A stretch of 64,000 nucleotides of DNA from Alistipes sp. (GCA_022782405.1 JALFNK010000013.1:310001-374000); one strand, 5' to 3'. Positions 35,448-45,150 are shown, numbered from the stretch's first letter. Program-made: numbers and translations. Notes: generated from the sequence alone by a model not told the origin.

Positions 35448-36701
35448 TCAGAACATGGCGCAGACGCTGATGCCGAGAGTCAGGAGGTGCAGCCGTTCTT
35501 GCGAAGCGCGCACAAGAGGCGGCGCACAGGTGTAATCGGTCGTAAAACGCACACCGAGATTCTGGGTGGCGAAATAGGTGGAGGAGAAACCCGCACCGAA
35601 TGAGACACCGCCCCGGTCGCCCAAAGGCCGCAGGTCGGTTGCGCATGATTTATATCCCTCGTAGCCGCCCATAAGACGACCGCCAAGGAGCCATCGCAAC
35701 GAGATGGGATAGGAAACCTGAGGTCCCACGAGGAGTGTACCGACCTCCAGATTGTCGTGCTGCGAAACCCCGTTCACGGCCACCCGGAGGTTCGTAACGG
35801 CCACGCGGCCGCCAATGCCCCAGTAGGGCGAGGCGAACCAGGCACCTTCGGCTCCGACCGAGGGGCCGGAGAACAGCTCCGTACGCATATCCGCCCACGG
35901 CGTATAACGTCCGGGGACGACGGTCATACCGATGTTGAAGGCCACGAACGACGGATGCCGGTAACGGTCGTGGATCGTCATCATCTCGGTAACGCGCAAA
36001 CCCCGATCCTTGAAAATCAGGTCCGCGAGATAGTAACCCAACTCGGTGGCAAGGATGCCGATACCGGCCCCGACCATCACGTCGCTCATCCAGTGGCGGT
36101 TGTTCAGCTGACGCGTAACGCCCGTAACGGTCGCCAGCGTATAGCCGCCGATACTGTACCACGGACTGCGATGCCCGTACTCCTTGTGGAGCATCGTCGC
36201 GGTCATGAAGGCCGTAGCGGTATGGCCCGAAGGGAAGGAGTTGCGCGACGATCCGTCGGGACGCATCACGCGGCAGGAGTACTTGAGCGAATTGACCGCA
36301 ATGGCCATCAATCCGGCCGAAAAGGCATCCGAGGTGAGCATGCGGCCCCAGGAGCTGCGTCCCTGTACACCGAAGGCCTTCATGCCGAGCATCACCGCTG
36401 CGGGAGCATATTGCAGGTAGTCGTCATAGTCGTGGTGGAACGACGAGACATAGCCGTTGCGCAGCCGGCGGAAGTCGGCATCGTAGGACTGCATGATGAC
36501 GCCGCCGACGATCAGCGGCACGGCGACATAGGTCATCCGATAGGCCTTCGTGGAGGTATGCAGGTCGATATGCCGCGCAAAACGGCCCTCTTCGGCCAAC
36601 GGCACAAGGTACTCCTTGCCGAGCGAATCGCGCACCTGCGCCCCGGCAAGGAGCGGCAGCAGAAGGGCCGCCAAGAAAAGAATCCGAATGAAACGAAGCA
36701 T
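35448..36701 (-). CDS. PAP2 phosphatase with C-terminal beta-rich domain
   Basis: 417 residues. Signal peptide or first helix to about 20; PAP2 catalytic motifs KYSCRVMRP near 140, PSGHT near 157 and RHWMSDVMVG near 203. From about 235 on, the sequence is a series of amphipathic beta strands ending in aromatic Phe (VCAMF), resembling an outer-membrane barrel or beta-sandwich. PAP2 enzymes of the envelope act on lipid A or undecaprenyl pyrophosphate; I cannot choose. Last gene of the mre operon, 3 bases after the Ca2+ ATPase stop. Confidence 0.87.
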   Translation of the reverse strand: MLRFIRILFLAALLLPLLAGAQVRDSLGKEYLVPLAEEGRFARHIDLHTSTKAYRMTYVAVPLIVGGVIMQSYDADFRRLRNGYVSSFHHDYDDYLQYAPAAVMLGMKAFGVQGRSSWGRMLTSDAFSAGLMAIAVNSLKYSCRVMRPDGSSRNSFPSGHTATAFMTATMLHKEYGHRSPWYSIGGYTLATVTGVTRQLNNRHWMSDVMVGAGIGILATELGYYLADLIFKDRGLRVTEMMTIHDRYRHPSFVAFNIGMTVVPGRYTPWADMRTELFSGPSVGAEGAWFASPYWGIGGRVAVTNLRVAVNGVSQHDNLEVGTLLVGPQVSYPISLRWLLGGRLMGGYEGYKSCATDLRPLGDRGGVSFGAGFSSTYFATQNLGVRFTTDYTCAPPLVRASQERLHLLTLGISVCAMF

Positions 36702-36704
36702 GGA

Positions 36705-39284
36705 CTACCGTATTTTACGTCGTCTCAAGGCCCGAACTGCCTCGCCGCCGAAGGCCAGCAACGAGGTCAGCAGGATCACTACGGCCCACTCCTGCCTCGG
36801 CAGCGGCGTCGTGCGGAAGACCTCGCCGCCGAACTCCACGATGAGCACCTGACCCACGGCGATGGCCAACAGGATGAGGAAGAACTCGCGGCATCCCTTC
36901 AGACAGGCAAAGACCGAATGACGCGTCTCGAAACCCTTGGCGTTGAACATATTCCAGAACTGGAAGAAGACGAATGTCGAGAAGAAGAGCGTCAGCCGAT
37001 GTACGGTCATGCCCTCTGCGGAGAAGGTCCAGCCAAAGAGCAGCCCGAGCAGCACGGCCACCATGACGATACCGCAGGCGAAGATCGTGCGGGCCATGGC
37101 CGGCGAGATGATGAACTCGTCGCGCCGGCGCGGCCGGTCCTCCATCACCTCGGCGCTCGGCGGCAGCGAGGCCATGGCCATCGCCGCAAAGGTATCCATG
37201 ATGATATTGACCCAAAGGATCTGCACGACCGTCAGCGGCATGTCGGTGCCGAAGACCGCGCCGACAAAGCAGATGAGGATCGCCACGAAGTTGATCGTCA
37301 GCTGGAAGAGCACGAAGCGCTGGATATTGCGGTAGAGCGAGCGGCCCCACATCACGGCCGTGGCGATCGAAGAGAACGAATCGTCGAGCAGCGTGATGTC
37401 CGAGGCATCCTTCGCCACGGAGGTTCCCGAACCCATCGAGAGGCCCACGTTCGCGAAGTTCAGCGCCGGGGCGTCGTTCGTACCGTCGCCCGTTACGGCC
37501 ACCACCTCACCCCGCTGCTGGAGCAGGCGCACCAGACGCTGCTTGTCCAGCGGACGCGCCCGCGACATGATCTTCAGTTCCTGCACCCGTTCGAGCAACT
37601 CCTCATCGCTCGCCGCGGCGAAGTCGGCTCCCGTGATGTGGTTGCGCTCCGTATCGCAGGCATCGTCCCAGAGTCCGATCTGACGGGCGATCTCACGCGC
37701 CGTGGCGGGCGTGTCGCCCGTAACGATCTTGACGCCGATACCCGCCCGCAGGCACTGCCCGACAGCCGCCGGAACATCCTCGCGCACGGGGTCCTGGATC
37801 GCCGCCACGGCCGCAAAGTGCAGGTCTCCGGCCGCCACCGCCTCGAGGCAGTCCGAGGCTTCGGTCTCGGCCCACGCCACGGCCAGGGTCCGCATGGCGT
37901 GGTTCTGGAAGTCCAGCAGACGGGCGGCGATCTCCTCGTCGTTCCCGTCCGGAGCGCACATCGCACGCACGATTTCCGGAGCACCCTTCACACAGAGAAT
38001 CCGCCGTCCGGAAATGCCGCTGCGGATGATCGTCGCCATGTACTTGCGCTCGGTCGAGAAGGTCAGCCGGTCGATGATCTGCGCCCCGGCACGCAGCCGT
38101 CCGTAATCCTCGCCGCGACCGCGCAGCCACTCGAGCAGCGCCCCTTCGGTCGGATTGCCGATGATGTGGCCCTCCGCATCGAGGAAAGCCGTGGAGTTGA
38201 GCGCCACGACCTCGGCAAACTCCCGCTCGGGCAGCACATCATAGCGCACGAGCTCCTGGACATGCATCTTGTTCTGCGTAAGCGTTCCGGTCTTGTCGGT
38301 GCAGATGACCGTTACGGCGCCCATCGTCTCGCAGGCATGCATCCTGCGCACGAGGTTGTTCGTCTTGAGCATCCGCCGCATGGACATCGCCAGCGAGAGC
38401 GTGATGCTCATCGGAAGGCCCTCGGGCACGGCCATCACGATCAGGGCCACCGATACCATAAATATATGGAGTACCTGCTGCGAGATGGTCAGCCAATCCT
38501 TTTCGAGCAGGTCGCCCAGAAAGAGAGCCTTTCCGAGCATGACGCAGAAGATCAGCGCCGAGAGAGCGATGCCGACGCGCCCGATCAGCTGCGAGAGGCG
38601 CGTAAGCTGCCGGTCGAGCGGTGTCGGCTCGTCGGTCTGCACCGTAGACTGCTCGGTAACACGACCCGCCTCCGTATGGTCGCCCACGGCCGTTACAACC
38701 AGTATGCCGTAGCCGTCGGCAACGGTCGTGCCGCGCAGCACGACATTCGACGGATAGGTCGCCTCCGCATCGAAATGGGCCTCATCGGCCGTCTTGTCCA
38801 CCTCGGGTTCACCCGTAAGGGTCGATTCGTTGATCTTCAGCGACACGGCCTCGACCAGCTCGCCGTCAGCCGGGACCGTCTCGCCGCTCTCGACATAGAC
38901 CACATCGCCGACAACCACCTCGCGGCGCGGAATTTCGCGGATCGAGCCGTCGCGCATCACCTTCACCGCCACGTCATCATTGACGCGGTTCAGCCGCCGG
39001 AAGCGCCGTTGGGCATCCCATTCGAACCAGAAGCCCACGCAGGTGGCGAGGATGATGGCGCAGATGATGCCGATCGACTCGGTAAAATCGCGGTGCACGA
39101 AGCCGATGGCGAGCGACAGCACGGCAGCCAGCAGCAGGATGCGGATGATCGGATCGCGGAACTTTTCGAGCAGCAGCAGCCAGGCCGAAGCATCCTTCGG
39201 CGGGGTGATGATGTTGTCGCCGTGTGTGCGGCGGCTTTCCGCAACGTCCTGCTGAGAGAGGCCCCGAGGGTTGTAATGGATCAT
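36705..39284 (-). CDS. Calcium-translocating P-type ATPase
   Basis: 859-residue P2-type pump. Phosphorylation motif CTDKTGTLTQNKM near residue 332, TGES-like region ESTLTGEPEVDKT near 155, ATP-site KGAPEIV near 440 and hinge TGDGTNDAPAL near 605. Ten hydrophobic helices; the M4 motif VMAVPEGLPMSI fits Ca2+ pumps of the PMCA/SERCA type. It would export Ca2+ from the cytoplasm. The gene starts 3 bases after rodA stops and is followed 3 bases later by the PAP2 gene. Confidence 0.94.
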   Translation of the reverse strand: MIHYNPRGLSQQDVAESRRTHGDNIITPPKDASAWLLLLEKFRDPIIRILLLAAVLSLAIGFVHRDFTESIGIICAIILATCVGFWFEWDAQRRFRRLNRVNDDVAVKVMRDGSIREIPRREVVVGDVVYVESGETVPADGELVEAVSLKINESTLTGEPEVDKTADEAHFDAEATYPSNVVLRGTTVADGYGILVVTAVGDHTEAGRVTEQSTVQTDEPTPLDRQLTRLSQLIGRVGIALSALIFCVMLGKALFLGDLLEKDWLTISQQVLHIFMVSVALIVMAVPEGLPMSITLSLAMSMRRMLKTNNLVRRMHACETMGAVTVICTDKTGTLTQNKMHVQELVRYDVLPEREFAEVVALNSTAFLDAEGHIIGNPTEGALLEWLRGRGEDYGRLRAGAQIIDRLTFSTERKYMATIIRSGISGRRILCVKGAPEIVRAMCAPDGNDEEIAARLLDFQNHAMRTLAVAWAETEASDCLEAVAAGDLHFAAVAAIQDPVREDVPAAVGQCLRAGIGVKIVTGDTPATAREIARQIGLWDDACDTERNHITGADFAAASDEELLERVQELKIMSRARPLDKQRLVRLLQQRGEVVAVTGDGTNDAPALNFANVGLSMGSGTSVAKDASDITLLDDSFSSIATAVMWGRSLYRNIQRFVLFQLTINFVAILICFVGAVFGTDMPLTVVQILWVNIIMDTFAAMAMASLPPSAEVMEDRPRRRDEFIISPAMARTIFACGIVMVAVLLGLLFGWTFSAEGMTVHRLTLFFSTFVFFQFWNMFNAKGFETRHSVFACLKGCREFFLILLAIAVGQVLIVEFGGEVFRTTPLPRQEWAVVILLTSLLAFGGEAVRALRRRKIR

Positions 39285-39287
39285 TTT

Positions 39288-40730
39288 TCAGAATTTATTA
39301 AACGTGAACTGCCGCGTCGAGGCATCGAGCCGCACGGCAATGAAAAGAAGGATCGTAAAGGCGATGAGCGACGAGCCGCCGTAGCTCATGAACGGCAACG
39401 GAATGCCCATGACCGGCATCAGGCCGATGGTCATGCCGACATTGACCAGCACATGGAACAGCAGAATGGCGGCCACACAGTAACAGTAAATGCGCCCGAA
39501 AGGCTCCTCCTGCCGCTCGCCCATGCGCATCAGGCGCAGGATGAGCAGACACAGCAGCGCAAGGATCACCGTGGCGCCCACAAAGCCCCACTCCTCACCC
39601 ACCGTACAGAAGATGAAATCGGTATGCCGCTCGGGCACGAAGCCGTACTTGATCTGCGTACCCTGCAGGAACCCCTTGCCCCAGAAGCCGCCCGAGCCGA
39701 TGGCGATCTTCGACTGATTGACATTGTAGTCGATACCCTGCGGGTCGTTGATGACACCCAGGAAGCTCAGGATCCGGTTCTGCTGGTGTTCCTTGAGAAT
39801 CGAATTGAAGATGTAGTCGGTCGTAGGCAGGAAAACAAGCGAACCGATAAACAGCCCGAGCGAGATGAACGTTCCCGAAAGGTTGGCCCGGAAGGCATGG
39901 ACCACGACGACGAGCAGCGAAAGCAGCGTAACGATCAGCAGACTGTGGTAGAGGTCCAGGGATCCGGGAGCCACGACCTGCACGACGAGACACAGAAGGA
40001 TGCTTCCGAGTGCGAGCGACGCCAGATAGACGATACGCGAACGCCAGCGGCCGCTCATCATCGCTTCGGAGAGCGTACAGACGAGGATCATCGAGACGAG
40101 CAGCGTCATCGGAGAGAGCAGGAACGAAAAGATGAAGAGTGCAGCGATGATAAGCACCGGAATGCAGAGCCACTTGTTGAGACCTTCGCGATAGAGCACG
40201 AAGAGAAACGAGCCGAGGACGATGCCCGAACCGGTATCGTTCTGCAGAACGATGATCAGCAGCGGCAGACAGATCACCATGCCCACCTTGAAAAGATCTC
40301 CGGAGCGGTCGATCGAGAAATTGTAGTTGCTCATCACGCGGGCCACGGCAAGAGCCGTGGCGATCTTCGCGAACTCCACGGGCTGCACGCGGACCGAGCC
40401 GAACTCGAACCAGGCCTTGGCTCCGTTCACCTCGCGGCCGAAGAGCAACGCCGCGACAAGAGCCGCAAGGCCCAGGAAATAGGCCGGATAGGCGAACATG
40501 TGGTAATACCGCACATCGAGCAGCAGAACGACCAGTGCAACGACCCAGGCGGCACCGATCCACACGAGCTGCTTCATATAGAAGTGCGAGAAGGAGAAGA
40601 GATCGCCGACGCTCTCGTCGTAGGAGGCCGAGGTGATCGACAGCCATCCCGCGATGACGATCAGCACATAGAGGAGCACGGTGCCGAAATCCACGCCCTC
40701 GAAAATCGTATTGTGCCGGTTACTTGTCAT
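39288..40730 (-). CDS. rodA: Peptidoglycan glycosyltransferase RodA (SEDS)
   Basis: 480-residue SEDS-family polymerase of the elongasome, which polymerises lipid II with PBP2. About ten membrane helices; typical segments include GREVNGAKAWFEFGSVRVQPVEFAK near 110, GSGGFWGKGFLQGTQ near 335 and a C-terminal GIPLPFMSYGGSSL near 440. It overlaps mrdA by 11 bases. Somewhat longer than E. coli RodA (370), as usual in Bacteroidota, mainly in the central loops. Confidence 0.96.
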   Translation of the reverse strand: MTSNRHNTIFEGVDFGTVLLYVLIVIAGWLSITSASYDESVGDLFSFSHFYMKQLVWIGAAWVVALVVLLLDVRYYHMFAYPAYFLGLAALVAALLFGREVNGAKAWFEFGSVRVQPVEFAKIATALAVARVMSNYNFSIDRSGDLFKVGMVICLPLLIIVLQNDTGSGIVLGSFLFVLYREGLNKWLCIPVLIIAALFIFSFLLSPMTLLVSMILVCTLSEAMMSGRWRSRIVYLASLALGSILLCLVVQVVAPGSLDLYHSLLIVTLLSLLVVVVHAFRANLSGTFISLGLFIGSLVFLPTTDYIFNSILKEHQQNRILSFLGVINDPQGIDYNVNQSKIAIGSGGFWGKGFLQGTQIKYGFVPERHTDFIFCTVGEEWGFVGATVILALLCLLILRLMRMGERQEEPFGRIYCYCVAAILLFHVLVNVGMTIGLMPVMGIPLPFMSYGGSSLIAFTILLFIAVRLDASTRQFTFNKF

Positions 40731-42546
40731 AGGCCGGATAGTAGATTTGCATGTTCTTGACCCGTTCGAGCAGCTCCGGGCGGCGGATCGTGTCCGTCAG
40801 GTAATACTCTTCGAGCAGGCTGGCGATGGGCAGGGCTGCCGAAGCGCCGAAACCGCCGTTTTCGACATAGACCGAAATGGCGATCTTCGGGTTGTCCTTC
40901 GGTGCGAACGACAGAAAGGTCGAGTGGTCGCGGCCGCGGGGATTCTGAGCCGTACCGGTCTTGCCGCAGACATCCCAGCCGTCGAGACGCGCCATGCGCG
41001 AGGTGCCGTCCACGTTCACGCTCCGCCACATGCCCTCGACGATCGGCTCGAAATGTTTGGGATCGACCATCGTATAGTGGCGCTCGTAAAACCGGGCATC
41101 GAGCGAATCCCGCCCCTCGATCCGCTTGACGATATGCGGGATATAGTAATAACCGCGGTTGGCGACGATTGCCGCGAGGTTGGCCAGCTGCAGGGGAGTG
41201 CACCCCAGGGCATCCTGGCCGATCGAGAGCGAAAGCACCGTCAGGGCGTTCCACGACTTGCGGTAGCGCCGATCGTAATACTCCCGATCGGGGACGTAGC
41301 CGTTGCCCTCATCGAGGAAGTCCGAACCCAGCTTGCGGCCGAAACCGAAACTCTCGACATACTTCCGCCACACGTCGAATCCCTCCTTGACGTTTTCGTA
41401 CCTGGGATTCTCCAGAATATCGCGGAAGACATAGCAGAAATAGGCATTGCACGAAGTCGAGACGGCAAACCGCAGGTCGAGAGGCGACGGGTGCGCATGG
41501 CATCCCATCTTCAGACGTCCGGCCTGGTAGCCCATGTTGCAGGTATGGCGGTCCGAAGGGCGCAGCACCCCCTCCTGCAGACCGATGAGGCCCTGCACCA
41601 GCTTGAAGGTCGAGCCCGGCGGATACTTCGCCTTCACGGCCCGGTTGAAGAGCGGCTGCCGCTTGTTGTAGAGCATCTGCATGTAGTGGTTGCCGCGTTC
41701 GCGCCCCACCAGCTCGTCGGGATCGTACGACGGCGAGGAGACCATCATCAGGATCTCCCCGGTCGAGGGCTCGATGGCCACGGCGGCGCCGACCTTGCCG
41801 CGCATGAGCTCCTCGCCGAGCAGCTGCAGACGGGCGTCGATCGTGCTGACGAGCGTACTGCCCGGCACGGGCAGCGAATCGTAATGGCCGTTCATGTAGG
41901 AGCCCTTGATCGCCCCGTGCGTGTCGCGCTCGAGGACACGAACCCCCTTCTTGCCGCGCAGCTCGGGTTCGTAAGCCGACTCCACGCCGCTGATTCCCAC
42001 ATAGTCGCCGGCCTTGTAGGAAGTATAGCGCTTGAGCATGTCCTGCGTAACCTCGCCGACATAACCCAACAGGTTGCCGCCGATCTGCCGCGGATAGTGG
42101 CGCACGGTCCGGTAAACGGTATAGAACCCGCGGAAGTTGCACTCGTCGAAACGAAGCTTCTCCTCCTTGGAGACGTAGTTGGCGACCAGACGCGGCGCCC
42201 GGGGATAGGCCCGGGCGTTGGCCAGCTCGCGGTCGAGTTTCTGACGCGAGATGCCGGCAATCGCACACAACCGTGCCGTGTCGAACCCGTTGCGGTCCAT
42301 GTCGTGGTAGATGACCATCAGGTCGTAGCATTCGCGGCTCTGAACGAGATATTCGCCGTTTCGGTCGTAGACTTCGCCGCGCGGCGGATACTGCACCTCG
42401 AAGCGCAGCACATTGCCGCGGGCCATCTCGGCATAGCGCGTATCGATAAGCTGCAGATAGGCCAGACGCCCCAGGATAAGGGTGAAGATCAGCAGCACGA
42501 CGACCTGAAGCGTCCGCATCCGGATGAATCCTTCGGAACGGTTCAT
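40720..42546 (-). CDS. mrdA: Penicillin-binding protein 2 (elongasome transpeptidase)
   Basis: 608-residue class B PBP. One transmembrane helix near 12-30, dimerisation domain (PPRGEVYDRNGEYLV near 50), and transpeptidase motifs SxxK in PPGSTFKLVQ, SxN in STSCNAYF and KTGT in CGKTGTAQNP. It cross-links the glycan made by RodA. ATG at 42546 overlaps the mreD stop by 4 bases (ATGA), which decides the start over a longer frame from 42657. Confidence 0.96.
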   Translation of the reverse strand: MNRSEGFIRMRTLQVVVLLIFTLILGRLAYLQLIDTRYAEMARGNVLRFEVQYPPRGEVYDRNGEYLVQSRECYDLMVIYHDMDRNGFDTARLCAIAGISRQKLDRELANARAYPRAPRLVANYVSKEEKLRFDECNFRGFYTVYRTVRHYPRQIGGNLLGYVGEVTQDMLKRYTSYKAGDYVGISGVESAYEPELRGKKGVRVLERDTHGAIKGSYMNGHYDSLPVPGSTLVSTIDARLQLLGEELMRGKVGAAVAIEPSTGEILMMVSSPSYDPDELVGRERGNHYMQMLYNKRQPLFNRAVKAKYPPGSTFKLVQGLIGLQEGVLRPSDRHTCNMGYQAGRLKMGCHAHPSPLDLRFAVSTSCNAYFCYVFRDILENPRYENVKEGFDVWRKYVESFGFGRKLGSDFLDEGNGYVPDREYYDRRYRKSWNALTVLSLSIGQDALGCTPLQLANLAAIVANRGYYYIPHIVKRIEGRDSLDARFYERHYTMVDPKHFEPIVEGMWRSVNVDGTSRMARLDGWDVCGKTGTAQNPRGRDHSTFLSFAPKDNPKIAISVYVENGGFGASAALPIASLLEEYYLTDTIRRPELLERVKNMQIYYPAYDK

Positions 42547-43061
42547 ATGCGCACGGGAAGTTTGGCGGTGAAGATCCGAACGATGATCCAGACGAAGGCC
42601 ATAGTAACGAGCGAGCTCAGGAGAATCCGGATCACCGTGTGCAGCAGATGGCTCCACGAGAGGGCTTCCAGCAGGAAGAAAACCGTATGGTGCACCAGGA
42701 TCATCAGCAACAGGTAGTCGATGAAATTGCGGCGCCCGAGCCGCTCGGGCGAGGGTATGCCCCCCTCACGGAGGTTCTCCCTGCCGCAGATCAGATGCAG
42801 GAACATCGGGCGCAGGAAGGCGATCGGCAGCGTCGCGACGGTATTGATGCCGGCCGTGCCCATCGCGGCGTCCATCACCACGCCCGTGAACAGCCCCGCT
42901 CCGAGCAGGACCGCCGGAGGCGTGTCGAGCGGCAGCAGCACGATGAAGGCGACGTATATGAGCGGATTGAGATAGACGCTGATCGACAGGTTGTCGAACA
43001 GGAAAACCTGAAGCAGCGCGGTCGCCGCGAAGAGTGCGAGATAGGGAAGCGTCCGGTACAT
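42543..43061 (-). CDS. mreD: Rod shape-determining protein MreD
   Basis: 172 residues with five to six membrane helices, matching MreD size and topology. Sequence conservation in this family is low, but the place between mreC and mrdA is diagnostic. It begins 3 bases after mreC ends. Confidence 0.9.
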   Translation of the reverse strand: MYRTLPYLALFAATALLQVFLFDNLSISVYLNPLIYVAFIVLLPLDTPPAVLLGAGLFTGVVMDAAMGTAGINTVATLPIAFLRPMFLHLICGRENLREGGIPSPERLGRRNFIDYLLLMILVHHTVFFLLEALSWSHLLHTVIRILLSSLVTMAFVWIIVRIFTAKLPVRI

Positions 43062-43064
43062 CGG

Positions 43065-43916
43065 TTACAATCGTGTATGTTGCTCGATCTGCTCGCTCTG
43101 CTGCAGACCGCGGATTTCATTCATATCCCGGTTGCCGACCAGGATGACATCGGTCAGGCGGGAAATCTCGGCAGCCAGACGCACCCGGACCGTATAGGAG
43201 GTCAGCGTCGGGTCCAGTTCGGCGCTCTCGACCCAGCCGATGAGCACGTCCGCGGGGAAATACTGTGAGAAGCCCGTCGTTACGACTTCGTCGCCCGGGT
43301 GCGGCTCGGCATACTTGGACAACTCGCCCAGGATCACGACGTGCGGATCGAGACCGTCCCAGTAAATCGAGCCGAAATAGTCCGAATCGGCAAGTTTGCC
43401 GCTGGCGCGGAACGACGTGTTGAGCATCGACATCGCCACGGCATAACGCTCCGTGCAATCGACCACATAGCCAACCATCGCCCCGTCGGGCGAAAGAACG
43501 GCCATCTCCGCCTCGACATTGTCGCGGCGCCCCCGGTTGAGCGTAATGAGGTTCTGCTGCCGGTTGGTCGAATTGGAGACCACCGAAGCCACCGAGAAGC
43601 GGTACTTCGCCTCGCCGACACCTGCCAGACAGCTGTCCAGATGCGACATGGCCACCACCTCCTCGTAACGGGCCAGACGCTCCTCGAGATCCGTAACACG
43701 GTCGAGCAGCACCCGATTCTCGGACCCCAGCGAAAAATAGTGGCGGACTCCCGTAAAGAGGCCGCGCAGACCGCCGATCACCTGATTCGAGCGCGACAGC
43801 AGCCGGGCTTCCGTATAGCAGGTCGAATGGGCGTAGTAGCTGACGGCCAAAGCCTCCAGCACCACGAACAACACCACGACATGGATGCTGCGGATGAACT
43901 CGATGAGTTTGCGCAC
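43065..43916 (-). CDS. mreC: Rod shape-determining protein MreC
   Basis: 283 residues: one N-terminal membrane helix (about 9-28), a coiled coil (about 60-85, LLDRVTDLEERLARYEEVV) and a beta-barrel periplasmic domain with VVSNSTNRQQNLITLNRG and PGDEVVTTGFSQYFP. It scaffolds the elongasome. I set the start at GTG 43916 (VRKLIEFIRSIHV), because the 28 residues of the longer frame starting at 44000 are unlike MreC and run through the intergenic repeat. Confidence 0.93.
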   Translation of the reverse strand: MRKLIEFIRSIHVVVLFVVLEALAVSYYAHSTCYTEARLLSRSNQVIGGLRGLFTGVRHYFSLGSENRVLLDRVTDLEERLARYEEVVAMSHLDSCLAGVGEAKYRFSVASVVSNSTNRQQNLITLNRGRRDNVEAEMAVLSPDGAMVGYVVDCTERYAVAMSMLNTSFRASGKLADSDYFGSIYWDGLDPHVVILGELSKYAEPHPGDEVVTTGFSQYFPADVLIGWVESAELDPTLTSYTVRVRLAAEISRLTDVILVGNRDMNEIRGLQQSEQIEQHTRL

Positions 43917-43935
43917 GGTATCTTCCCTTAATTCA

Positions 43936-43966
43936 GATTGCGGACCGAAGCCCGCAATCCGCAATC
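43936..43966 (-). repeat. Inverted and tandem repeat in the mreB-mreC gap
   Basis: GATTGCGG (43936-43943) can pair with CCGCAATC at 43952-43959 or with its tandem copy at 43959-43966. Two alternative hairpins are possible in the leader of mreC. They could tune mRNA processing or the ratio of MreB to MreC. Confidence 0.55.
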
Positions 43967-44021
43967 GTCCGATTAACGATATGGCCTGCCCGAAGTCCAA
44001 AAACCTCCTGCGGCACCGCCA

Positions 44022-45041
44022 TTATTTCATGAGGAACGAGAAGCGGTTGATATTCTTCAGGGCAATTCCCGTACCGCGCGCGATGGCCCGCAGGGGATCC
44101 TCGGCGATATGGAAGGGAATGCCGGTCTTCTCGTTCAGACGCCGGTCGAGGCCCCGGATCAGGGCACCGCCACCCGCCAGATAGATACCGTTCTTGACAA
44201 TATCGGCATACAACTCGGGGGGCATCGACTCGAGCACCTTCATCAATGCCGCGTCGATCTTGGCCAGGGATTTTTCGAGGGCGTAGGCGATCTCGCTGTA
44301 CGACAGCGAGACGGTCTGCGGCAGCGCCGTAAGCATGTTGGGACCCGTTACGACAAAATCCTCGGGCTCCTCCTCGAGCGAGGAGCTCGCCGCACCGATC
44401 GAGCACTTGATCGCCTCGGCCGTCCGCTCGCCGATGCGGATATTATGCTGCTGACGCACATAACTCTGGATATCGCTGGTGAAGACGTCGCCGGCGATGT
44501 TGATCGACTCCGAGCAGACGATGCCGCCGAGCGAGATGCAGGCGATCTCCGACGTACCGCCGCCAATGTCGATGACCATGTTGCCCTCCGGAGCCTCGAC
44601 ATCGAGACCGGCACCGAGAGCTGCCGCCATCGGTTCGTAGATCATGTAGACCTCGCGGCCGCCGGCATGCTCGGCCGAGTCGCGCACGGCACGGATCTCG
44701 ACGTTCGTGGAGCCCGACGGGATGCAGATCACCATCCGCAGCGACGGGGCGAAAAGGCTGCCCGAAGTCTTGACCTTCTTGATCATGCCGCGCAGCATGA
44801 GCTCCGTGGCATTGAAATCGGCGATCACACCGTCCTTGAGCGGGCGTATCGTCTTGATATTCGGATTGGTCTTCTCGTGCATCTGACGCGCCTGATGGCC
44901 GATGGCAACGAGTTTTCCGGTATGTACGTCGAGCGCCACGATCGACGGCTCATCGACGACGACCTTGCCGTTGTATATGATCAGCGTGTTGGCCGTTCCG
45001 AGGTCGATCGCCAGTTCCTGTGTCAAAGAAAAAATCCCCAT
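44022..45041 (-). CDS. mreB: Rod shape-determining protein MreB
   Basis: 339-residue bacterial actin that organises lateral wall synthesis. Nucleotide-binding motifs: phosphate-1 loop AIDLGTANTLI near 11, VIDIGGGTSEIA near 156 and AGGGALIRGLDRRL near 288. First gene of the elongasome operon; its promoter box is at 45151-45158, giving a leader of about 100 bases. Confidence 0.98.
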   Translation of the reverse strand: MGIFSLTQELAIDLGTANTLIIYNGKVVVDEPSIVALDVHTGKLVAIGHQARQMHEKTNPNIKTIRPLKDGVIADFNATELMLRGMIKKVKTSGSLFAPSLRMVICIPSGSTNVEIRAVRDSAEHAGGREVYMIYEPMAAALGAGLDVEAPEGNMVIDIGGGTSEIACISLGGIVCSESINIAGDVFTSDIQSYVRQQHNIRIGERTAEAIKCSIGAASSSLEEEPEDFVVTGPNMLTALPQTVSLSYSEIAYALEKSLAKIDAALMKVLESMPPELYADIVKNGIYLAGGGALIRGLDRRLNEKTGIPFHIAEDPLRAIARGTGIALKNINRFSFLMK

Positions 45042-45150
45042 AATTTACTCCCCAACAATAGTATCTCTTAAACTCCTTTCTGTCAATAACATAGCCCGCA
45101 AACTGCCACCCATACGCATCGTTGCGGGGCACAATGGCGGAATATCCGGA

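Noticed and set aside
35757..40760. A 1667-codon open frame on the plus strand
   Set aside because: It lies antisense to the PAP2, Ca2+ ATPase and rodA genes, is rich in His/Arg/Asp with no domain or signal peptide, and is a by-product of GC-rich codon use in the true minus-strand genes.
42547..42657. N-terminal extension of PBP2
   Set aside because: It overlaps mreD and lacks similarity; the ATGA overlap with the mreD stop gives a better start at 42546.
43917..44000. N-terminal extension of MreC from an ATG at 44000
   Set aside because: The extra 28 residues are encoded by the intergenic repeat and precede the conserved RKLIEFIRS start.
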